From the NCBI GenBank assembly GCA_947588975.1, contig CANQAF010000004.1, forward strand, positions 1 through 32,246: a stretch of DNA of 32,246 nucleotides. The letters run 5' to 3'. The notes below the pieces were generated by a model. It was not told where the DNA came from, did not search any database, and saw nothing but the letters and a program-made list of their open reading frames with translations. The DNA is from an uncultured Bacilli bacterium. GTDB lineage: Bacteria; Bacillota_I; Bacilli_A; RF39; UBA660. Below are positions 1 to 9,100 of the stretch, in pieces. The translations under genes and the position numbers were made by a program. Within the stretch, counting starts at the first letter, position 1. Each line of letters begins with the position of its first letter.

Positions 1-527
1 ATCTGAATCTGACCAATATCATCACCATTAACATCTAAAAATACACCGATCATTTGTCTATCCATATAATTTCCACGGGTATATCCTAAATTATTTAAAT
101 GATCAACAGAAGGTAACGTATACATTGTTTTTTGCAACCATACTTCTGTACCACTCTCTTCTATTGTAACTGGTACTGTTATAGTCACTTCATTGTGATC
201 AGAATCGGTAACTGTATATTTAATATGGTAAGTACCTACAAAATCACTATTGATATTTTGTTCTACCACTTCTGCTTTTACTTGTTGTGTTAAATCGCCA
301 TCTTCATTATCTTTTGCAAATACACGAAAACGGGCATCATGCTTATAATCCACTTGTGTTCCCTTTGGTACACGAATGGCAGTAGTCCCATATATAATAG
401 GTTTATTTTCTTTACTGATATAACTATTTTGATCTGTATCCCCTGCTTGAATATGAAAAATAGAGCCTACCACGATACCTGCAGAAACTATTATAGATAT
501 AATACTATATAATATTTTCTTTTTCAT
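1..527 (-). CDS. Exported Ig-like (DUF5011-like) protein, possibly M60 peptidase N-terminus; 3' end outside window
   Basis: The reading frame starts at ATG 525-527, preceded on the minus strand by AGAGGTG, and runs off the left edge, so only about 175 residues are visible. Residues 1-28 are a signal peptide: Lys-rich start, then a hydrophobic stretch ending near HIQAG. Residues about 42-122 look like a bacterial Ig-like DUF5011 domain, with PIIYGTTAIRVPKGTQVD followed by DNEDGDLTQQV and a closing GTYHIKYTVTDSDHN. The next part, with NLGYTRGNYMDRQMIGVFLD, resembles the start of peptidase M60 (mucin-type glycoprotein peptidase) proteins, where a carbohydrate-binding segment precedes the HExxH core; that core would lie outside the window. 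Export and the Ig-like domain are well supported; M60 is inference. Confidence 0.6.
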   Translation of the reverse strand, partial: MKKKILYSIISIIVSAGIVVGSIFHIQAGDTDQNSYISKENKPIIYGTTAIRVPKGTQVDYKHDARFRVFAKDNEDGDLTQQVKAEVVEQNINSDFVGTYHIKYTVTDSDHNEVTITVPVTIEESGTEVWLQKTMYTLPSVDHLNNLGYTRGNYMDRQMIGVFLDVNGDDIGQIQ

Positions 528-1302
528 TTATAACACCTCTTTAAATAAATGCTATCTTCTAGCCATATCATGCCATAAATCTACAATTTTAGCAATAGAT
601 AATTCACTTTTTTTGATTTATTTTACAGATATTTTTTATCTAAATGCAACCATTATTTTTATTTTTGATTTTTCCATATTTTCTTTTAATACAATCTATG
701 TTAGTTTAATATACTAATATATCCTATTCTACTATATTTTCAATACAAAAAATTTAGAAAATTTTAACATCATACTATAACAATTATTCAATAAGTCTCA
801 GCTTACCAAAGTTAAATTTCACTGAATTTGTGCAAAATTCTTTCTTTTATTTACAGATTGAAAATAGAAAAAAAGATTAACATATAAAAGAGCCATACAA
901 ATATCGGTTATATTGAATATGCCAATGTATGAAATATTTGATATTGACTTTTTAAATTTACAATAGCAGGATTGAGTTTATAGGAATAATATTAGAAATA
1001 ATAATTTAAATTTATACAATACTTATATTTTGAAACCTTAAAATAAATTCCCAACCGTTATAAATAAAATATACCAATCAAATGATGAAACTTTATTGAT
1101 ATTTATAATATTTCTTCTATTTTGCATATAAAAAATATTAGAAAATTTAAAGATTAATTGATGAAAGAAGTAAAGTGGTAGATAATAAAAATATTAAAAG
1201 TTAATTGCTTATCTAAAAAAAATTAAAATTAAAAACAATATTTTCATACAATCAAGAAATTTTTTACTTGCATTGCTGAACTATTATAATAATATTAAAC
1301 AT
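528..1302. other. Long AT-rich intergenic stretch, no gene seen
   Basis: About 775 bases of very AT-rich sequence separate the exported protein from the lysis unit. Apart from the candidate promoter near 567-595, I see no reading frame with a ribosome binding site, no RNA gene, no tandem repeat, and no copy of the 20-nt cassette element or of the tRNA-Arg 3' end that would mark an attachment site. Confidence 0.6.
567..595 (-). promoter_or_regulatory. Candidate vegetative promoter for the exported Ig-like protein
   Basis: On the minus strand TTGCTA (590-595) and CATGAT (567-572) are separated by 17 bases, about 40 bases before the start codon at 527. The -10 box departs from consensus at its first and fifth bases, so this is only a plausible match. 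Confidence 0.35.
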
Positions 1303-1334
1303 TAAACCTCGTTTTAAATTTAAAACGAGGTTTA
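1303..1334. terminator. 32-nt perfect palindrome, probable terminator of the holin-endolysin unit
   Basis: TAAACCTCGTTTTAAA is followed by its exact reverse complement, giving a 16-bp perfect inverted repeat 16 bases past the endolysin stop. It would fold as a stem in RNA from either strand. The T-rich tail on the minus strand is poor, so an operator or end-marker role cannot be excluded, but the position fits the end of the lysis transcript. Confidence 0.6.
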
Positions 1335-1349
1335 TATTTATAATATAAA

Positions 1350-2072
1350 TTATTTTACCAATCCGTATAATGGCTTATTAGTAATACTAAATTTATCAAA
1401 TATATCTAGCCCAATATAAATCTGCACTTTTCCATAATCACGTGTTTCAATAATGGCAACATCATCATACGTGTAACCTTTTATCGTATAACTTAATCCA
1501 CCAAACCTACTTGGATAGACATCACCACATTCATTTCCAACAATAGGAGCAACATCCATAGGATATATATTCCAATCAGTAACATCTGGATTTAAATTTA
1601 AATATTGCACACATGGTTCTGTTTCATTAGAATTATTTAAATTGTTTTCTTTTTCCTGTTCAGTCAAAAGTTGATTAGGAATAAATGCACCAATTATACC
1701 AGTATATGGATTATTATCAATTGTAACATATGGTTGATCTAAATAATTTTGTTGTAACGCTTTATAAGTTCCATTTCCATTATCCTCGATAAAAAAGCAA
1801 ACATGAGATTGTGGTGCAAAAGAACAATCTCCGTAAACCACTACTGTACCAGAAATCATATTATCTACTGTTGTTTCAGTAAAATAATTTAATATTCCAT
1901 TATTTTCTTTATTTTCTACTAAACTTTTTGCATATCCACTTGGTAAACAATTTAATCTGCAATTATTATAATCTTCATTCCATTGATTAAATAGATCTAC
2001 ACATTGTGATCCATAGTTATTATCAACATCTACTGATTTACCTAAATACTTATTTTTAAATTCTTCAAACAT
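1350..2072 (-). CDS. Phage-type endolysin: CHAP domain with C-terminal SH3-like domain
   Basis: The protein is a predicted peptidoglycan amidase/endopeptidase. The N-terminal CHAP domain (residues about 1-115) shows YGSQCVDLFNQW with the likely nucleophile Cys24, and SHVCFFIED with the likely catalytic His90. Residues about 165-240 look like an SH3-type wall-binding domain. There is no signal peptide, so it needs a holin to reach the wall. I choose ATG 2072 over the in-frame ATG at 2087 because the SD sequence GGAGG lies between them, 8 bases before 2072. The start is 1 base past the holin stop, so the two are translationally coupled. Length (240 aa) suits small Firmicutes phage lysins. It lies in a cassette with an RHS giant protein rather than in a complete prophage. 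Confidence 0.85.
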   Translation of the reverse strand: MFEEFKNKYLGKSVDVDNNYGSQCVDLFNQWNEDYNNCRLNCLPSGYAKSLVENKENNGILNYFTETTVDNMISGTVVVYGDCSFAPQSHVCFFIEDNGNGTYKALQQNYLDQPYVTIDNNPYTGIIGAFIPNQLLTEQEKENNLNNSNETEPCVQYLNLNPDVTDWNIYPMDVAPIVGNECGDVYPSRFGGLSYTIKGYTYDDVAIIETRDYGKVQIYIGLDIFDKFSITNKPLYGLVK

Positions 2073-2073
2073 A

Positions 2074-2424
2074 CTAATTTCCTCCATTCAATTTTGAGAA
2101 ATATTTTTGAAATGGTAAGTGAATTCCTAATTCACTAAAATTTTCATAAATAGAAATACCCTCAGTTGCAATACAAACCAATACGCTACCTATTAAAAAT
2201 ATATTTACCTTTACTAAATAGTCAATTACAAATCCTAGTAATATTGCAATAACCCATGAAATTTTTTTAATATAACCATCTCTTGAAATCGAAGAGTTGA
2301 TTTTCTTTAACTTCAATGCTTTTAAATATCCAGTTATTACATCTGTGAATATGAAAATACCACATAATATAAATAACCGTTTTGGTTCATTCATACTTGA
2401 TAATTTTTCAACGAATTCTTCCAT
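2074..2424 (-). CDS. Phage holin / toxin-secretion holin family (TcdE-like, Phage_holin_4)
   Basis: This 116-residue membrane protein has hydrophobic segments around residues 17-35, 57-70 and 73-88. It carries the family signature FTDVITGYLKALK (residues 26-38) and a C-terminal EGISIYENFSELGIHLP (88-104). Both are typical of the holin family that also contains TcdE of C. difficile. Holins form membrane lesions that let endolysins, and sometimes large leaderless proteins, out. The SD sequence AAAGGAG lies 7 bases before the ATG. It is the first gene of a two-gene unit with its own upstream 20-nt element at 2464-2483. Family assignment is confident; a role in cargo release instead of phage lysis is inference from the neighbourhood. 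Confidence 0.88.
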   Translation of the reverse strand: MEEFVEKLSSMNEPKRLFILCGIFIFTDVITGYLKALKLKKINSSISRDGYIKKISWVIAILLGFVIDYLVKVNIFLIGSVLVCIATEGISIYENFSELGIHLPFQKYFSKLNGGN

Positions 2425-2463
2425 ACTTGTTCTCCTTTCTACATCAATAGAATATAACTTTCC

Positions 2464-2483
2464 TTACTGGACTTTCACTAGAC
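2464..2483 (-). promoter_or_regulatory. 20-nt cassette element, copy A (upstream of holin)
   Basis: The minus strand reads GTCTAGTGAAAGTCCAGTAA, identical over 20 bases to the copy at 10711-10730. It lies directly downstream of the terminator of the preceding gene and 39 bases before the holin ATG, where a promoter must be. The flanks show an internal 11-bp tandem, AAAGTCTAGTG (2476-2486) then AAAGTCCAGTA (2465-2475), i.e. one helical turn. It is either the recognition sequence of the cassette's sigma-like protein or a tandem activator site. Confidence 0.7.
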
Positions 2484-2497
2484 TTTTTCAAAATAAA

Positions 2498-2524
2498 AAA
2501 GATTAGAATTATTTTCTAATCTTT
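2498..2524 (-). terminator. Intrinsic terminator of the collar-RHS operon
   Basis: On the minus strand AAAGATTAGAA and TTCTAATCTTT form an 11-bp stem with a 5-base loop, followed by a T-rich tail. The stem includes the stop codon of the two-helix membrane protein. It separates the RHS operon from the lysis unit, so the holin needs its own promoter. Confidence 0.8.
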
Positions 2525-3166
2525 AAAAGGTTGATATGGTTGATTATCCAAATATATTGTATAATTATTATCTAGTACACGGTTGTATAATTTTAAATGC
2601 TGAACAATGACTACTCCATCAGCCACGTCTCTATACTCACTAATATCATAATTAGCTCCTAAGGAATCTGTTATCGTTGAAACTTTATCATGATTTTCCG
2701 TTACATAGGAAACTGTAATTCCACTAATAGATTTATCTGAAGATGAAATAGTTGTAATAGTATACCTATCATATACTTTTAATGTACGTTTTTGATTTAC
2801 ATCCAGATTCCACTTAGTACCTACTTTTTTAAAAATATCTAAATTTGCTGGAGAATCTTCCGATGAAAATAATTTTCTTTTTTTTGATAAGATAACTACA
2901 TTATTATCATAATCATATTTTTCTATAATTTTAGCTGAAGGATAATAATAATGAAGAGCTTTCTCCACTGTTTGAAATTTTAATAATGAATTAAGTGGGA
3001 AAAGCATAATAATTAGATATATCATAATTAAAACAAAAATCATTTTTTTATTATAATTCATAGAAAGATTAGAATTATTCAACATACGTTTTTTTGAAAT
3101 TTTAAATACTATATACCATATTAAAGCCGCTATAATAAAAATTGTATATTTAATATAATCACTCAT
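2516..3166 (-). CDS. Two-helix membrane protein of unknown family; candidate immunity protein for the RHS toxin
   Basis: I do not recognise a family for this 216-residue protein. It has two transmembrane helices (about residues 5-21 and 42-58) joined by a short basic loop, then a roughly 155-residue polar C-terminal domain that should be extracytoplasmic if both ends lie outside. There is no lipobox. The start is well defined by GGAGGAG 4-5 bases upstream. It begins 15 bases after the RHS gene stop, the usual place for the immunity gene of a polymorphic toxin, and it is the last gene before the operon terminator. The RHS C-terminus has a Lys-rich amphipathic stretch that could act on membranes, so a membrane-bound immunity protein would make sense. 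The immunity role is inference from position only. Confidence 0.55.
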   Translation of the reverse strand: MSDYIKYTIFIIAALIWYIVFKISKKRMLNNSNLSMNYNKKMIFVLIMIYLIIMLFPLNSLLKFQTVEKALHYYYPSAKIIEKYDYDNNVVILSKKRKLFSSEDSPANLDIFKKVGTKWNLDVNQKRTLKVYDRYTITTISSSDKSISGITVSYVTENHDKVSTITDSLGANYDISEYRDVADGVVIVQHLKLYNRVLDNNYTIYLDNQPYQPFKD

Positions 3167-3181
3167 ATTTCTCCTCCTTCA

Positions 3182-6100
3182 CTAATATGCAAATGCGGCT
3201 GCCCAACTTCCAAAGGCAGGAATTTGGCTTATGCCATAGCCACCTGAAAAAATAGCTACTGGAAGCAATGTATTAACATTAACTTGTCCATAATAATTAT
3301 TTGTTATATCATTTCCTAAATCTACATCTGAGGTGAATCCCATTTGTAAATTTAATCCTTCATATCCACTATAGTATGAATAAACACGATTATTTATATT
3401 AGCACTATATTCCATATGATATGAAAATATACCAAATTCATGAGATATATTAAAAGAATCTGCATTTGTTGATAAAGATATGGTTGATTCAAAAATGTTA
3501 TTGTTTTTAGAGTTAATTCCTATTTTAAATAAGCTGTCATCATTTCCCCAAACTGTTGTACTTGTTGTCACTGTTGATCCAGTTTCATAAGTTCCTAGTA
3601 CATCATAGCCTGTTTTCGCAGGTTCTACAATATCTTGCACATTATTAACTTCAACACTAACAATTTTACTAGCGCAATCTCCTACCCATTTTAAAAATTT
3701 ATCAACTTGTTTTTGGACTGTTTTGCCAATATTTTTTACAAACTTACCAGCTTTTTTAAATGCATTACCGATTTTCTTAAATAAAGATTGCCCGTCAGGA
3801 TCACTAAAGTTAATAGGATTATTACTACAATATGCATATAAATTATAACTCAATATATCCTGGTTGGCACAGACTAATGAATCAATATTTAAAAATCTTC
3901 CCCAAACTGGATTATAATACCTACTATTTAAATAGTATAATCCAGTTTCTTTATCATAGTAATAGCTTCTATATCTAAATGGATTGATGTTGGCAATATG
4001 AGTATCATCAGAAGATATATCTGTACCATTTTCATTGGTTATTGAAATAATATTTCCCCACGAATCATATGTGTATTTTGCAACTTCATTATAGTTACTA
4101 TCTAAAAGTCCAATAATATCGTCTTGCTTATTTTTAACATAATAATACGTATTTTTATTATATACAAACCCAATTAAATCATCAATATCATTACGTAAAT
4201 AGTATATCACATTACCATTTGTTTTTTCAAGTATAATATTATTACCTTCCAAATAATAGTGAGTTTCTACCCCATTGACTATCTTACTAGTTCTCATGTT
4301 ATCTTTACAATACTTATACTCAATTATATTATTCGCATCATGATAGCTTTTTAATTGTTTACCATTAATCCATGATAGAGTAATATCATCACCTATTTTA
4401 ACAGGATTACCAATCTGATCATATATGATAATATCATTATTGTATTTTGTCAGTTGATCTTTCCAATTATTATTGGTGTATTCATATAATACCTCACTTA
4501 TTTTAACATGAGTGTCAATGTCATAATTAACTTTTGAAAGTATATTACCTAATAAATCATATTGATATTCTATTGTATTACCTAAAATATAATTATCTTC
4601 TGCAATAAGTTGATTATAATTATCATAATAATACTTATTTTCTAAAATATCATTGTGATAAATATGAGTAATATTATTTAAATTGTCATATTTATATATA
4701 TACTTATCTCCATTATTACTAATACTTTTAATCATAAATGTTGTCCTTTTACCATTAGTAACATATTCGTAATTAGTTACAAATTTTTCACCAATGCTAC
4801 GACAACTTAATCTTTCTAATGAGTCAAAATCATAATTGACAACCTCACCATTCATAGAAATATAATCAATATTATTATCGCTATTATAATAATTACTTAT
4901 AGGATGCACAATATTATCAAAAACATAATCTCTTGAAGTAATATCACCATCTGAATTATATCTATATAATATTTTGAAATCATCATATTGATATTTGCTT
5001 AATCTTTTACTTAAATTATAATCATATTTTACTGTGTGATGATTAGAAATAATTTTCATTAAATCACCATTATTTCCGTATATATATTTATACTCATCAT
5101 CCATTTTATGAACTGTTTTAATACGATCAAATTCATCATACTCATAAGTGATTGCTTGATTATTTCCATAATTTGTTGACAATAAATTTCCATTATTACT
5201 TTCATATTGATTAGTTACTAATGTAATATTATTACCAATTTTGACAGTATTTAAATTTAAAAATTCATCATAATCAAAAGTATATTCGCGACCATCTTGA
5301 CTAATTTTAGAAATAAGATTGGCTGCATCATAATGATAATTTACAATTTTGTCTCCAACGGAAATGGATGATAATTGATTTTTATTATTATATGTATAAA
5401 ATATTTGTTGACCATTCGTATTAGTAACCGATTTTAATAAACCTGAAGTTGTATCATAATCATATAATGTTTTGTGTAAAAATGTATCTGTCATACTTTT
5501 AACAAATTTCCCGTCAGATGTATATTCAATACTATTTTCTATAAATTTTCCATTAGTAACTGATTCAAAATAAAATTCAAAATTTTCATCATCTTCATTT
5601 AATGTAGCTGAAATCAATAAATTATTTTCATATTTAAGATAGCTACTAGAAACTTTATTTTGCAAAGTGTAACTTCCATTAGCTTTTTTTACAATTTTGA
5701 AAAGAGAGGAATCTCCTTGTTCTTCTAATAATACAACAGAATTATTAACAATGGAAATATATTTATTAGAAATAATAGAATGTTTAATTTTATAATAATT
5801 TGTATTATCCTTTACAACTTTTTCAAGATACCATTTATCGTGACCACATGAATCCGTTGAAAAGGTTAAATTATTTTTAATCATTCGTAATTCTTTATTC
5901 GTTCCTTTCAATCTAATTTTATAAATTCCATTAGATAGTTCTTTCACATATCCTCTATCAATTACTCTAGAAATAATAGGATTATTAAATGAGTCATATT
6001 CAATTTCATTTGAAACACCATTATTTGCAATACCTCTTAGAACTTTATTTGTGTTAATATTATCATATTCAAAAACAAAATTTTTACCTTTTGAATCTAA

Positions 6101-9100
6101 CATTTGAATCAATTTGTTATTTTTATCATAGTTAAATGAGTAAACTTCATCATTTAAATCTTTTGATAATATAATATTTCCATTGTCATCATAATCGTAA
6201 GTCGTATTCCTAATATCACGGAATAAATTTAAATTAGTAATATAGAAATCATTAGCATTTCTTCCTTGAAGAAAACTTACACTAATTTCTTTAAAATCCC
6301 ATTTTGCTGTAAAACTTTGCGAAAAATATTGCCATTCTTTTTCATTTGGATTTAGTGTCCTATTATACACATCATCAGTATATATATCCCCTGTAGGAAT
6401 AAAACCAATGATAATATTATTCATAGTATCTGCTCCCATACCTTCATATCCACGCAATCCTTCATTTTTATACCAAAATGATAAATTATATACTTCTCCT
6501 GCTTTTCCACTTACTTTAAAATTTTGTGAAAAACTGGTTGATATTTCAGGATTCATTTTCAATTTAAGAGCCTTTTGATTATTTGTAATATTTATTACAT
6601 CAAAATAATTGTCTGTAGCTACTTCATTTCCTAATGAGTCATATGCGCTTATATTCCATTGATCTAATCCATCTGAAAAATCAGAATTTTCTAATATATT
6701 GTAGTTATTAACGACCTGTCCTTGTTCTAATTGTATATCATCAACCAAGCATTCCCCACGTGTATTACACTTAAAACCAATTGTTAAATCACTTGTAGCT
6801 GTTTCTGGATAATATATTGTAATATCATGTCTCGTATAATCGTCATCAAAAGTTACTTCGCCATCTACTGTTACATATTTCCCTGTTGCATCGATATACT
6901 CCAGATATACACCTATGTCTCCAGTTATAGATTTACAATAAGCACTAAAAGTATAATAGTTGCCTTTTGGAACAGTAACAGATTTATGTGTCTGATAAGT
7001 TTTTCCAAATCGTATGAGTAGTGAATAATTTCCAATGTGTGCAAAGCCCATACCAGCATTAACATGGCCATCTAATCCAACTCCCTCAAAATCTACAATC
7101 CCGGATTCAAAGCTGGAATCTGATAAATAGTTTTTTACATATTTGATTGGAATTTGATTACCTAATAATTTATTAGTATATGTCGTTACATTATTAAATG
7201 TCTCACCATAATCTATACTCACTCCATATGCATTAGTAATATCCATATCATCTTTTAAACTACTAACTGAAACCGGATTACCATAATTATTAAAAATTAA
7301 AGTTTTAACTCTATTTTTAGAATCAATGATTGATGTAGAATTGAAACCATATATCGTATCATAATAATTCCCTAATCCGCCAGCAGTACCATATTCTGTT
7401 ACTTTTTTTAATTTATATGGAGATTGTTCATAGTATTTATATGCAATTTTTTTACCAGTTACATCTGTAATACTTGTTATTAAATTGTTTACATTTGTAA
7501 ACATAGTCGTTCCCATTAGACTTTCAATGTCTATTAAATTGTTTCCATTATAATTTAAAATTATTTTCTGATCTGGACTAGTAACAATAATTTGATTTGT
7601 TGTATATGTCAAATTGATTTCAGAATTATTGGCATCCTTAATGTTAGTGATTCTATGACTAGCATCATAAGCAATAACTATTTGATTTCCATTAACATCT
7701 TTTTTCTCACTTAAATAACCAATCCCATTAGATATTGTAAATTGCATCTGATTACCCTTTTTATCTTTTAAAATATAATATGTATTACTACTTTCAATTA
7801 CTAAATCTAACCCATCTTCATCAAAAAAAGTATTTTCATATGTAGAAGTAATAAAACCACTATTTTCATCGAATTTAGTTTTTTGATTTAAAAAGTAATG
7901 AATTGTTCCGTCTTCATCAGTATATGCCAAATATTTAATGTTATCAATTGTTTGTTCTTGAATTGTTTGTCCCAAATTTAATCGATATCCTAATCCATAA
8001 CCAATATTATTTCCTAAAACAACGTCATTGGTATTGTATACCAATTTTAATTGTACAGGCATTTTCCCTTGAATTGTAGCACCAATATTAAAAATTGTAG
8101 TTAAATTTCCATTATAAGTATTGTGATATACTTGTCCTTGTGCAAAATTTTGTTGCTGATAATCCATATAACTCTCTAATCCGTTTTGATTACGATAAGT
8201 AATTACCAATAGTGGTTTTGGATTACCACCTGATATTGTATTATTTTTGGAAAAAAACATTGGAATAATATCATGTTTATAAGTTTCGGTATTTAATTTT
8301 AATAAAATTCCATAATTTGGAGTGTCAGTATACCATTTTCTAACTAAACTTGTTAAATCTGTTCCACAAACTACAAAACTCGTCGTTCCATCATCAGGAT
8401 TATAATAAGAACTTCTGCTACTTTGAAATGTTCCTTCTACACGAGTATCAAATTTAGTATTCATAGAATTCCAATTTGCTGATTGTTCATCCCAATTTTC
8501 TGTAATACGATGAACATTTACAGTATCTACACCATATTGTGTAATTTCTATAGGAGTATGAAGTAAATCAGGATATGCATATAATTGCAATTGTGCATCA
8601 ATAACTTGACTTCCAGTTCCTATAGTTGGTAACTCAAATTTAATTAAAGAACGGTTTATTACATTCTGACTATTTGATTTTTCAACACCAACTTTTAAAT
8701 AATCCTTACTGTTACGATCCACAGAAGTATCGCCTGGGTAAATATAAGTATCATATACACTATTATCTTGACCATAATTAGTAATTGTAGGATCAATAAT
8801 TACTGGATATACAGTTTTTTCATCATATAACCATTGTTCATCTACAACTAGTGTCAATTGATATTTATTATCAATCACATCTAAATTATAATATACCTTA
8901 TTACATACATTTTGATTTTGATCAATCATAAATGGTGTATCAATGTGAAATATAATTTTGTCTTCATCTAATGCACTAATACTTTTATCTACATTTACTT
9001 TTAACTTTAAATTTGTATCAATTTCAAACTTAATTTTACTAACATCAACATTTCTATCATGTAAGACAATATTTTCTTTGACTTGTCTAGGTAAAACTTT

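Noticed and set aside
528..1349. Left attachment-site copy of the tRNA-Arg 3' end
   Set aside because: I looked by eye for GAGAGGGATTCGAA or close variants and found none; a computed search over a larger window would be needed.
3900..7900. Repeated sequence in the RHS gene as a CRISPR array or tandem DNA repeat
   Set aside because: The periodicity is at protein level (degenerate YD motifs) without identical DNA repeats or regular spacers.
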